From JAUQQI01 sp042408785 (GTDB lineage: Bacteria; Chloroflexota; Dehalococcoidia; JAUQQI01), in the NCBI GenBank assembly GCA_042408785.1, contig JBHOQU010000012.1, positions 1 to 19,274 on the forward strand: a DNA stretch of 19,274 nucleotides. The letters run 5' to 3'. The position numbers were made by a program, and so were the translations under genes. Below are positions 5,818 to 12,998 of the stretch, one piece after another. The notes under the pieces are model-generated. The model was not told where the DNA came from. It saw only the letters and a program-made list of their open reading frames with translations, and did not search any database. Positions within the stretch are counted from its first letter, which is position 1. Each line of letters begins with the position of its first letter.

Positions 5818-6525
5818 ATGACCGGCACGCTCATCAACATCGCCACCGTCCTCCTGGGAGGCACTGCCGGCACCCTCTTAGGGGCCCGCCTACCCCAGCG
5901 GATTCGGGAAACGGTGATGCACGGCATCGGTCTTATGACCGTCTTCATCGGGCTCAGCATGGCCCTAAAAACCCAGCACCCCATCATCCTCCTGGGGAGC
6001 ATCGTCCTGGGCGGCATTGTCGGGGAGCTTCTGGGGGTCGACCACGGCCTTCGGGTCCTGGGCGACCGTTTTGAGGGCCGTTTTGGGGCCCTTTTCGGGG
6101 GCAAGTCGGCCCAGGCCGGCAACTTCAGCAAGGGGTTTGTCACCGCAAGCCTCATCTTCTGCGTGGGCCCTATGACCATCCTGGGGTCCATTCAGGACGG
6201 CCTGACCGGGGATTACAGCCTCCTGGCCATCAAGTCGGTGCTGGACGGCTTTACGGCCCTGGCCCTTTCGGCCACCTTCGGCATCGGCGTGGCCTTTGCC
6301 GCCGTCACCGTCCTGGTTTACCAGGGGGCCCTGACCCTCGGGGCGGCCTGGGCCCGGGCGCTGCTTACCGAACCCATGGTTACCGAGATGAGCGCCGCCG
6401 GCGGCCTCATCATCCTGGGGATCGGCCTCGTCATCCTAGAGCTTAAGCCCATTCGGGTGGCCAACTTCCTGCCGGCCCTGGTCTTTGCGCCGGTGCTGGT
6501 CGCCCTTTTCGGCCGCTGGGTCTGA
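5818..6525 (+). CDS. DUF554 family membrane protein (YdfK/YqgA-like)
   Basis: A 235-residue polytopic protein with about six or seven hydrophobic segments (roughly 1-22, 36-50, 55-72, 100-122, 140-165, 180-205, 215-235). The start MTGTLINIATVLLGGTAGTLLG, the GKSAQAGNFSKGFVTASLIFCVGPMTILGSIQDGL block and the final small-residue helices are characteristic of DUF554, which has no established function. The ATG at 5818 is the first start after a TATCAT -10-like box (5805-5810), implying a very short leader with a GGGG ribosome site. It is divergent from the thi operon and its promoter region overlaps that operon's promoter. It is not otherwise linked to thiamine metabolism. Confidence 0.9.
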   Translation: MTGTLINIATVLLGGTAGTLLGARLPQRIRETVMHGIGLMTVFIGLSMALKTQHPIILLGSIVLGGIVGELLGVDHGLRVLGDRFEGRFGALFGGKSAQAGNFSKGFVTASLIFCVGPMTILGSIQDGLTGDYSLLAIKSVLDGFTALALSATFGIGVAFAAVTVLVYQGALTLGAAWARALLTEPMVTEMSAAGGLIILGIGLVILELKPIRVANFLPALVFAPVLVALFGRWV

Positions 6526-6607
6526 GGGCGAGGCCGGCGGCGTAACTGCGGCCGAGCCCCGGCGTTATAGTATTGAGTAATCGACCGGAGGGGATGACTA
6601 TCGGCGA

Positions 6608-7150
6608 GTGGCCGGTTCCGAGCCCGAGACCGTACGCAACCTGGTGGAGCGGCTCAAAGGCGGCGACGCGGAGGCAGCGGCTTCGCTTTACCGCCTTTAC
6701 GCGGATCCCCTTTATCGATACTTCCTTTACCAGCTCCGGGACCCGGACCTGGCAGCCGACCTCACCTCGGAAGTCTTTCTGCGAATGCTGGAAAACATCG
6801 GCCGCTACACCCACCGGGGCGTGCCCTTTCGGGCCTGGCTGTTTAAAATCGCCCACAACCTGGTTATTGACCATTACCGGGAGCGGACGAAGCTCGTCTC
6901 GGCGGAAGAAGACCCGCCGGAACCGGAGGCCGAGGACCCCGAGCCGCCCGAGCTGGACCGGTACCGGCTGCTTGCCGCCCTGAACCGGCTCACGGCCGAG
7001 CAGCGGCAGGTGGTTTTGCTCCGCTTTGTCGAAGATCTGGACATCAAGGAGGTGGCGGCAATCCTGGGCAAGACTGAGGGGGCCGTAAAGGCCCTGCAAC
7101 ATCGGGCCATTGCCGCCCTGCGTCGTCTGCTGGAGGGGGGACCCCAATGA
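6608..7150 (+). CDS. ECF-type RNA polymerase sigma factor
   Basis: A 180-residue sigma-70 family protein with only regions 2 and 4. Region 2 covers about 25-92 (ASLYRLYADPLYRYFLYQ ... FRAWLFKIAHNLVIDHYR); an acidic Pro-rich linker covers 100-116; region 4 covers about 120-172 (LTAEQRQVVLLRF, then the helix-turn-helix IKEVAAILGKTEGAVKALQHRA). The only in-frame start after the upstream stop at 6578 is the GTG at 6608; the GGAGGGG site at 6587-6593 is rather far (14 nt). The TGA overlaps the ATG of the next gene (ATGA), so sigma factor and membrane partner are translationally coupled. A TATAGT box at 6566 may be its -10. It probably responds to an envelope signal sensed by the partner. Confidence 0.9.
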   Translation: MAGSEPETVRNLVERLKGGDAEAAASLYRLYADPLYRYFLYQLRDPDLAADLTSEVFLRMLENIGRYTHRGVPFRAWLFKIAHNLVIDHYRERTKLVSAEEDPPEPEAEDPEPPELDRYRLLAALNRLTAEQRQVVLLRFVEDLDIKEVAAILGKTEGAVKALQHRAIAALRRLLEGGPQ

Positions 7151-7971
7151 CCGGGCCTGACCTGGAGTCCGCATTTAACGACTGCGTGGAGGCCCTGCGG
7201 GCCGGGAAATCCCTGGAGGAGTGCCTGGGCCGCTACCCGGAGCACCGGGCCGACCTTGAGCCCCTTTTAGGGGTCGTCGCCGAGGTCTGGTCCGTACCCC
7301 GTCCGGCCCTGAGTCCGGCCGCCGCCCGAATTGGAGAAGCCCGCCTGCGCCGTGCCGTAGCCGGCCGGCGTCGGCCCCTCTACCGCCAGGCGGGTCTCGG
7401 CTGGCTGACGGCGGCCGCCGTGCTTTTACTGGTTCTGCTCGGGCTCGGAAGCACGGTGGCGGCGGCCCAGGGCAGCACCGACGGGCCCCTCTCCGGACTA
7501 CGGGTTGCCGCCGAGCGCCTTCAACTCACCATCGCTCGGAGCCCGGCGGAGCAGGCCGACATCCAGCTGGCTGGCGTCGAGCGGCGGCTGGATTCCCTGG
7601 CAACCCAGGTGGGAAGGGGCAGTCCCCCGCCTGATGGGAGCCTTCCCGAGTTCGAAGACAAGCTTAAGGCCGCCCTGGAAAAGGTCGAGGAGCTTCCGCC
7701 GCCCGAAGCTGCCAGCCGGATTAACCGGGCCATCGGCCTCGTCGCCCGCCAGCGGGCAATCATTGAGGCGGTTGGGGACGATGAGTCCGATTCTAACCGG
7801 GCGGATGAGCTGGCCCGGCGGGAAAAGCAGTTGACCGAAAAGCTCCGGCAGATTGCCGGGCAGGCGGCCCAGAAGGCAGGTCCCCCGGCCAGAACCCCAG
7901 CCCATAGCCTGGGTCAGGCCCCACAACAAGACCCTTCCGAGCGCCCCGGGAGACCCGGCCGCGGCCGCTAG
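7147..7971 (+). CDS. DUF5667-like single-pass membrane protein, probable anti-sigma partner
   Basis: This 274-residue protein has a cytoplasmic N-terminal module of about 50 residues (SAFNDCVEALRAGKSLEECL, then RYPEHRADLEPLL), a basic segment (RRRPLYR, 75-80), one transmembrane helix (about 84-104), and an exported helical region with the DUF5667-type pattern GPLSGLRVAAERLQLTIA...ADIQLAGVERRLDSL (113-155). A low-complexity Pro/Gln/Arg tail follows. Architecture and 4-nt overlap with the ECF sigma gene suggest a membrane anti-sigma or co-sensor. No zinc-finger HxxxCxxC motif of the classical ZAS anti-sigma factors is present, so the role is inferred from context. It ends 3 nt before the convergent ald stop, with no terminator between. 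Confidence 0.8.
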   Translation: MTGPDLESAFNDCVEALRAGKSLEECLGRYPEHRADLEPLLGVVAEVWSVPRPALSPAAARIGEARLRRAVAGRRRPLYRQAGLGWLTAAAVLLLVLLGLGSTVAAAQGSTDGPLSGLRVAAERLQLTIARSPAEQADIQLAGVERRLDSLATQVGRGSPPPDGSLPEFEDKLKAALEKVEELPPPEAASRINRAIGLVARQRAIIEAVGDDESDSNRADELARREKQLTEKLRQIAGQAAQKAGPPARTPAHSLGQAPQQDPSERPGRPGRGR

Positions 7972-7974
7972 GCC

Positions 7975-9120
7975 TCAGTTCCCCACCGGCGCCGGCCGGG
8001 CCAGGCCCGGAATAAGCTCGGCCAGGGGCACATGCTCCAGGCCGAAGGCCTCGGCCACCGCCGGATGGGTGATGTGCCCCCGGTAAACGTTCACCCCGAG
8101 GGCCAGCGCCGGGTCCTGCCGAACCGCCTCCTCAAGCCCAAGGTTTGCCAGCTTAAGAACGTACGGCTGGGTGGCATTGGAAAGGGCGTAGGTCGAGGTG
8201 CGGGGCACCGCCCCGGGCATGTTCGGCACGCAATAGTGAATCACCCCGTCAACTTCGTAGACCGGGTCGCTGTGGGTCGTGGGCCGGGACGTCTCCACAC
8301 ACCCGCCCTGGTCCACCGCCACGTCGATGACCACCGAGCCCGGCTCCATGCTGGCCACCATCTCCCGGGTAACCAGCTTCGGGGCCCGGGCCCCTGGAAT
8401 CAGTACCGCCCCGATGACCACCTCGGCCCCCTGAACGGCGTTGGCAATGTTCCGATGGTTGGACATCAAGGTTATCAGATTCCCGTGCAGGACCTCACTC
8501 AGATACCGGAGCCGGTCCAGGTTTACGTCCACCAGGATCACCTGGGCGCCCATCCCCAGGGCGATCTGAGCGGCATTGGTGCCCACGGTCCCCGCCCCGA
8601 TGATTACCACCCGGGACGGATAAACCCCCGGTACGCCCCCTAAAAGCTTGCCCCGCCCGCCGCTGGGCTTTTCCAGGTAATGGGCGGCCACCTGAATGGC
8701 CATCCGGCCGGCCACTTCACTCATCGGCGTAAGCAGGGGCAGCCGCCCGTCGGGCAGCTGAACCGTCTCGTAGGCGATGGCCACCACCCCGCTCCGCAGC
8801 AGGGCCAGGGTGAGCTCCTCGCTGGCGGCCAAATGCAGGTAGGTGAAGAGCAGCTGGCCCGGCTGAAGCAGGGGATATTCCGGGGGCAGGGGCTCTTTGA
8901 CCTTGACGATGAGTTCGGCCTGGCGCCAGACCTGGGCCGCCTCGGGGACGATTTCGGCGCCGGCCTGGGCATAGGCCTGGTCGCTGAAGCCGCTGCCCTC
9001 GCCGGCCCCGGCCTGAACCAGCACCCGGTGACCGGCCCGGGTCAGCATCTCCACCCCGGCCGGGGTCAGGCCAACCCGGTACTCCTGATCCTTGATCTCT
9101 TTGGGCACACCGACAAACAT
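7975..9120 (-). CDS. ald: alanine dehydrogenase
   Basis: NAD-dependent L-alanine dehydrogenase interconverts alanine with pyruvate and ammonia. The 381-residue product is full length, with MFVGVPKEIKDQEYRVGLTPAGV at the N-terminus, Lys75 in VKVKEP and His96 in TYLHLA at the family's catalytic positions, a Rossmann GAGTVG motif near 175-180, and DVAVDQGG near 268-275. The start at 9120 is preceded by a strong GAGGAGGGG site; the frame extends 47 residues upstream, but that part is not family-like. It is a single-gene unit convergent to the ECF/DUF5667 pair. Confidence 0.96.
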   Translation of the reverse strand: MFVGVPKEIKDQEYRVGLTPAGVEMLTRAGHRVLVQAGAGEGSGFSDQAYAQAGAEIVPEAAQVWRQAELIVKVKEPLPPEYPLLQPGQLLFTYLHLAASEELTLALLRSGVVAIAYETVQLPDGRLPLLTPMSEVAGRMAIQVAAHYLEKPSGGRGKLLGGVPGVYPSRVVIIGAGTVGTNAAQIALGMGAQVILVDVNLDRLRYLSEVLHGNLITLMSNHRNIANAVQGAEVVIGAVLIPGARAPKLVTREMVASMEPGSVVIDVAVDQGGCVETSRPTTHSDPVYEVDGVIHYCVPNMPGAVPRTSTYALSNATQPYVLKLANLGLEEAVRQDPALALGVNVYRGHITHPAVAEAFGLEHVPLAELIPGLARPAPVGN

Positions 9121-9167
9121 TGTCGCATTCCCCTCCTCGGGCAGGCTGCCGTCATCGGCTCCGCTTA

Positions 9168-9197
9168 ATCTTACCTCACGGCGCCCCCGGACCGCAA
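9168..9197 (-). promoter_or_regulatory. possible ald promoter
   Basis: Minus strand TTGCGG (9197-9192), an 18-nt spacer and TAAGAT (9173-9168), about 48 nt ahead of the ald ATG. The same TTGCGG -35 form recurs at the oppD promoter. Moderate match only. Confidence 0.4.
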
Positions 9198-9215
9198 AGC
9201 CGCGGGCGCTCAGAT

Positions 9216-9336
9216 ATACTTGGGTCCGGAGGCCGAGATGAGTGCGGTAAGCCAATACCACCGCGGCCTGCCCGGGCCGGAAGACCTCCTGCCGGTGGTC
9301 GAGGTTTCAGCCACGTCTTTGGACTGCGACCAGCAG
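9216..9336 (+). pseudogene. Uma2-family endonuclease relic, copy A
   Basis: From the ATG at 9238 the frame reads YHRGLPGPEDLLPVVEV and SATSLDCDQ. This matches the core of Uma2 (DUF820, PD-(D/E)XK-fold) proteins, usually HPGPEDVLLVVEV-SDTSLAYD. The N-terminal 60-70 residues and the whole C-terminal half are missing, including the downstream catalytic Lys, so no active nuclease is possible. The bases before the ATG (ATACTTGGGT..GGAGGC) are shared with copy B at 10502. After about 9336 the frame stays open to a TAA at 9508-9510 but no longer looks like Uma2; that stop is 1 nt before the next gene's GTG, so a 90-aa peptide may still be translated and coupled to it. Confidence 0.65.
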
Positions 9337-9511
9337 ATTAATGGCCCCCTTTGCGGCCGCCGGGGCACTCCCGAAGCCCGGGTCACCGAGCTTAACAGCC
9401 AGGCGCTTACGGCCTACCGGAAACCGTCCTCCGGGGACCATCAACGGCGCTTGACGTTCAGGCCCCGGGGATTGGGCGGTCCCCGCGGCCGTTCCAGACC
9501 CGGGGCTTAAC

Positions 9512-9997
9512 GTGGGATGGCTCTTCTCGGCCCGGGCGCTGCTAACCGGGGTTTTCGTCCTGTCGACCATAATCGGCGTTGCCGGCGGCTCTGCCCTTCT
9601 CCTGACGGCCGGCAACTACGCCCGGGCCGTCCAGGCCGTTTACAGCCTGAGGATATCTGTGGGGACGTTGACAGTGGAGGACGGCCAGGTCCGGTTTGCC
9701 GGCCGGATCCGGAACGATTCGGCCATCCCTCTTAGGCTGGACACCCTCGTGGTTCGCTTCTGGGTTAACGGGCGGCCCGTAGCCGCCGGGCGGCTGGAAT
9801 TCCAGGGCCGCCTCCTGGCACCGGGCGAGGGGATGGACTTTGTCGTCACCGCCCAGGTCGATCCCGACCACCGGGAGTACCTGCGGACCCTGCCCGCGGC
9901 CGGCCTAGTCTGGGAACTCGAGGGCCGGCTTGCCTGCTACCTGCCCTTTGGAGCCGAAAAATTTTCGGTTCCCCTGCGGGGAAAATGGCCCGGCTAA
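9512..9997 (+). CDS. membrane-anchored LEA14/WHy-like hypothetical protein
   Basis: A 161-residue protein with an N-terminal uncleaved signal-anchor (about 6-34, FVLSTIIGVAGGSALLLTAG) and a beta-rich extracytoplasmic part. The segment RIRNDSAIPLRLDTLVVRFWVNGRPVAAG (about 69-97), followed by LAPGEGMDFVVTAQV, has the pattern of LEA type 2/WHy domains (non-polar strand pairs around 'I.N.S.iPl.ld...v.f.vnG'). The function is unknown; the family call is from pattern only. The GTG start at 9512 has a GGGG site 6 nt upstream and follows the stop of the copy-A frame by 1 nt. It overlaps the next gene by 13 nt, so the two form a unit. Confidence 0.7.
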   Translation: MGWLFSARALLTGVFVLSTIIGVAGGSALLLTAGNYARAVQAVYSLRISVGTLTVEDGQVRFAGRIRNDSAIPLRLDTLVVRFWVNGRPVAAGRLEFQGRLLAPGEGMDFVVTAQVDPDHREYLRTLPAAGLVWELEGRLACYLPFGAEKFSVPLRGKWPG

Positions 9998-10407
9998 CCC
10001 CGAAACCCTCGCCGGCGGCCGCCCTCTATTTGGGCCTCAGCGGCGGCCTAGCCGAAGCCGCCCTCTTCCTGGGGGCATCGCCGACCCTGGGGCCTTACGC
10101 CCCTTTCCAGCTACCCGGGGACCTCGCCTTCGGGTTTCCCTTTGTTGCCGTCGTATTTTGCGGCCTCCTAGCTCCCGCTTGGGAGGGCGCCCTGGGAAGC
10201 GTCCTGGTTTTCGGCTTCACGGCCGGGTCCGGCATCGCCGCCGTCCTTCTGACACCGGCCCTCTTGGGCTACACCCCGGAGCGGGGAGCCGCTCTCAACC
10301 TGGCCACCCAGCAAGCTTTCGCCGCCTTTTTCGTCAGCCTGCTCACCGGCGGCCCGGGCCTCCTGGTGGGGGTGGGCCTGCGTCACCTGGCGGGCCGGTC
10401 CGACTGA
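9985..10407 (+). CDS. small multi-pass membrane protein of unknown function
   Basis: 140 residues with about four hydrophobic segments (roughly 10-32, 44-64, 66-92 and 108-132) and a short basic C-terminus. I do not recognise a family; the Gly/Ala/Phe-rich helices and GxxxG-like spacing suggest a small transporter-like or scaffold protein. The ATG at 9985 lies inside the end of the preceding gene and follows a CGGGGAAA ribosome site, showing translational coupling with the LEA14-like protein. The pair is bracketed by the two Uma2 relics. Confidence 0.65.
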   Translation: MARLTPKPSPAAALYLGLSGGLAEAALFLGASPTLGPYAPFQLPGDLAFGFPFVAVVFCGLLAPAWEGALGSVLVFGFTAGSGIAAVLLTPALLGYTPERGAALNLATQQAFAAFFVSLLTGGPGLLVGVGLRHLAGRSD

Positions 10408-10501
10408 GGACTCCACCATTGGCCCTCAACCCGGGGCGCACTGCCCTGCACCCTCACGGCCAACCGAACAACCGGAAAGTGCCGGGCTTTCCGCCTGGGA
10501 C
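10408..10501. other. short intergenic stretch before Uma2 relic B
   Basis: No gene or clear regulatory element seen. It might be degraded remains of the C-terminal part of a Uma2 gene, but I cannot support that from the translated frames. Confidence 0.3.
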
Positions 10502-10647
10502 ATACTTGGGTTTGGAGGCGCAGGATGGCCGTTGAGGTCAAAAGATACGCCTTTATGGTGGACGGCTACCACCAGAGCCTGCCCGGCCCCCGGGACATCC
10601 TGCTGGTAATGGAGGTCTCAGATGCCTCTTCAGCTTATGACCAGCCT
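10502..10647 (+). pseudogene. Uma2-family endonuclease relic, copy B
   Basis: The ATG at 10525 has a GGAGG site and starts MAVEVKRYAFMVDGYHQ, which closely resembles the canonical Uma2 N-terminus (MAVEVKRxxFTVDEYHRM). It runs directly into LPGPRDILLVMEVSDASSAYD, the mid-protein catalytic-core block, so about 60 residues are missing by an in-frame internal deletion. Homology ends near 10647; the rest of the open frame to 10884 is antisense to the glycosyltransferase gene and not meaningful. The leader ATACTTGGGT..GGAGGC (10502-10519) is shared with copy A. Confidence 0.65.
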
Positions 10648-10655
10648 GACCGTCA

Positions 10656-10674
10656 CCCAGGGCCAGGCCCTGGG
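10656..10674. terminator. 8-bp hairpin abutting the glycosyltransferase stop codon
   Basis: CCCAGGGC (10656-10663) pairs with GCCCTGGG (10667-10674) across a 3-base loop, immediately after the TAG of the minus-strand gene and just after the relic B homology. No T-tract follows, so it is a possible transcript end only. Confidence 0.35.
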
Positions 10675-12924
10675 CTAGCCACCGCCGTCCCCCCCAACGG
10701 CCAGCCTCCCGAGGACTGCGTATTCGGCCCGGGTCTCCGACGGGCCCGTCAGGGGCACCGGCCCCACCCCGGGCCGGAAAAAGCCGGCGATAAGGTCGTA
10801 CTCGCCCGGCGGGGTATCCCGGGGTATCAGAATGGCGGCCCGGTCGGTAGCGGCGTCGCCCACGGCCCAGCGCGACGTGGGTAGGGCCCCGAACCCCGGC
10901 TGGGCGTGCCGGCCCAGAATCACCCGGCCGTCTGGGGCCAGCAGGTGGACGAACCAGTCGTAGTCGCCGTCCACAGGCCGAACCGCCTTGAAGTCGAACT
11001 CCAGCCGGAAAGCCTCCCCCGGCCGGACCCGGTCGGTCTCGACCCCGAAAGCAACGAGCTCGACCCCATTTGCCCAAACGTAACCGGCCGGAATCCTCGG
11101 CAGGCCCCCGATCGGCGGCAGGTAGCCGAAAACCTCGTAGCTTCCGACCCACCCGGCCGTGAACCGGTAAGCCCGCGTATTAAGCCACAGCTCCAGGTCC
11201 CGCCCGGATTCCCCGGGCGGCAGGTGGGCGCGATCGACCACCAGCCAGATAAGCCTCGACTTCGGGTGGGCGAGGACGGCCTCGAAGCCGGCCCGCTGCT
11301 CCGGCGAATACCAGTGGTGGACGAACCGACCCTTCACGAGCCCCAGCCAGTAGTGAATGTAAAACTCGTTGGAAACCGTGACCAGGGTAAAAGGTTGGCC
11401 CGGACTTGTGACCCGGGCGGCCAGCTCCCGGGCCTCGGCCAGGGCGAGGCCGGGAAAATCCCGGGTGAGCCCGGCGCTCTGCCCGAGCAGGGCGGCCGCG
11501 GCAAGGCCGAAAACCCCCAGACTCACGCCCCCAACCAGGGCCGGCCTTAAGCCCCTTAAACCCGCCCACACCAGCCCCCCGGCCGCCACCACCCCCAGGC
11601 CGAGGAGCCCCCCAAGGGTCAGGTCCCGAACTTCGGAGCCGTCGCTCAACCGGTGCCACCAGATAAAGTCGACCTGGTCCGGTGCCCAGTGGGCAAGCTG
11701 ATAGACGGCCGGCGACCGGTACCAGAGCCGAAGGTCGTACCAGGGAAGGTCGGGGTCGGTGGCCCAGTCGAACTGAAGTACGGCCCGGTCCCAGGCCCCG
11801 GCGACCACGCCAAGCTGGACGGGGACGCTCAGCAGAAACCCGGCGGCCACCAGCGCCCTAGGCCACGGACCCCTCCCGTCGGCCAGGGCGGCCACCGGCA
11901 GGCAAAGCAGGGGCAGCAGGGGAACCATGAAGCGGGGCCCCCATGTGAGGCCCCCATACCAGGCCCCGTAGCCGCCGTAGACGAGGAGGGTGCCCAGCAC
12001 CGTTCCCAGGGCGGCCAGGGCAACCTCCCGGCCTCGCCCCCACACCCCGACCCAGCCGGGGGCAGCCAGGAAAACCAGCGGCGAGAAGAAGAGCAGACCC
12101 TTGGCCGGGCTTAAGAGCTGGCCGTACGTCCGGGCCGCCAGATTGCCGGGGGAATAGTCCGGGAGCAGGCTTGCCAGACCATCCGGCCCGAACCGCCAGG
12201 CGGCAACGGCCGCAGCCCCGGCCAAGGCGACTAAGCCGCCAATAATTAGCCGCCGGACCCCGGCGGACTTGTCGCCCAGACCAGACAGGAGGGCCGCGAC
12301 CAGGAATGCGGGGACAGCCGCGGCCGCCGTCACCTTGACCAGCGTGGCCCAGAACAGGCACAAACCCCAGGCGGCGGCCAGGGCGGGCCGGCCGGAGTGC
12401 CGCCAGGCCAGGAAGGCGCCCAGGGCGGCAACCCAGGCCAGCCCCACCGCCGGCTCCCGCAGAAAGGTCCGGGCATAGGGCCAGACCATGGTTCCGAGGC
12501 CGAAGGCCAGGGCCGCCAGCAGGGATGCTGCCGCCCCAAAGCCCAGCCCCCGGGCCACCAGAAAGAGTCCGGCCCCGGTCAGGGCCGTCACCAGCACATT
12601 AAGGAGCATGACCGCGTGGATGGTGTTTACGGTTGGGAACCGCTGGGCCAGGGCATAGAGGGGAACGGCCATAAGCGCCTGCCCCGGCTCCACCCGACCC
12701 ACCGGGTTGTGGACCCGGGCAAACTCCAGCTGGGGGGTATCTGCCCGCCCGGTCTGAACCAGGCTTTCGGTCAGGGCGTAGCTGGCGAACTCGTCGATGG
12801 AGGTGAATCGGCCGCCGAAGCTGAGCAGGTAAACCGCGGCCAGGAAGGCGAAGACGGCCGCGGCCGTGCCTAGGTCACGTCCCGGCGGGCGGCCAGGTTT
12901 AGCCGAAGCTCCCCGACCATGCAC
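10675..12924 (-). CDS. GT-C type membrane glycosyltransferase-like protein
   Basis: A 749-residue integral membrane protein with around a dozen hydrophobic helices in the first 500 residues. The first helix is followed by an extracytoplasmic FTSIDEFASYA (Asp44-Glu45), where GT39/GT83-like enzymes place their metal-binding acidic pair, and a WGPRFMVPLLPLL block occurs mid-protein, as in dolichol/polyprenyl-phosphate-mannose type transferases. A soluble mixed domain covers about 490-620 and a beta-sandwich-like C-terminal domain about 625-745 (GVELVAFGVETDRVRPGEAFRLEF). It likely transfers a sugar from a polyprenyl carrier outside the cytoplasmic membrane; the acceptor is unknown. The start is a GTG at 12924 with no good ribosome site, just after a TAAAAT box, so it may be leaderless or start elsewhere. 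It stands alone in its orientation. Confidence 0.78.
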   Translation of the reverse strand: MHGRGASAKPGRPPGRDLGTAAAVFAFLAAVYLLSFGGRFTSIDEFASYALTESLVQTGRADTPQLEFARVHNPVGRVEPGQALMAVPLYALAQRFPTVNTIHAVMLLNVLVTALTGAGLFLVARGLGFGAAASLLAALAFGLGTMVWPYARTFLREPAVGLAWVAALGAFLAWRHSGRPALAAAWGLCLFWATLVKVTAAAAVPAFLVAALLSGLGDKSAGVRRLIIGGLVALAGAAAVAAWRFGPDGLASLLPDYSPGNLAARTYGQLLSPAKGLLFFSPLVFLAAPGWVGVWGRGREVALAALGTVLGTLLVYGGYGAWYGGLTWGPRFMVPLLPLLCLPVAALADGRGPWPRALVAAGFLLSVPVQLGVVAGAWDRAVLQFDWATDPDLPWYDLRLWYRSPAVYQLAHWAPDQVDFIWWHRLSDGSEVRDLTLGGLLGLGVVAAGGLVWAGLRGLRPALVGGVSLGVFGLAAAALLGQSAGLTRDFPGLALAEARELAARVTSPGQPFTLVTVSNEFYIHYWLGLVKGRFVHHWYSPEQRAGFEAVLAHPKSRLIWLVVDRAHLPPGESGRDLELWLNTRAYRFTAGWVGSYEVFGYLPPIGGLPRIPAGYVWANGVELVAFGVETDRVRPGEAFRLEFDFKAVRPVDGDYDWFVHLLAPDGRVILGRHAQPGFGALPTSRWAVGDAATDRAAILIPRDTPPGEYDLIAGFFRPGVGPVPLTGPSETRAEYAVLGRLAVGGDGGG

Positions 12925-12948
12925 GCCCGCGATTTTAGCAGAAAAGTT

Positions 12949-12979
12949 GCCGGGCCGCCGGTTATGCCGGCGGCCCGGC
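12949..12979 (-). terminator. intrinsic terminator of the solute-binding protein gene
   Basis: A perfect 13-bp GC-rich stem (12949-12961 with 12967-12979, 5-base loop) lies just downstream of the minus-strand gene ending at 12999. In that orientation it is followed by AACTTTTCTGC, a short U-tract. This ends the ABC importer operon and separates it from the glycosyltransferase gene. Confidence 0.85.
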
Positions 12980-12998
12980 GCGGTCCCCTCATCGCCGG

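Noticed and set aside
9121..9261. 47-residue N-terminal extension of alanine dehydrogenase
   Set aside because: The conserved start MFVGVPKEIK at 9120 has a strong ribosome site; the upstream part overlaps the putative promoter.
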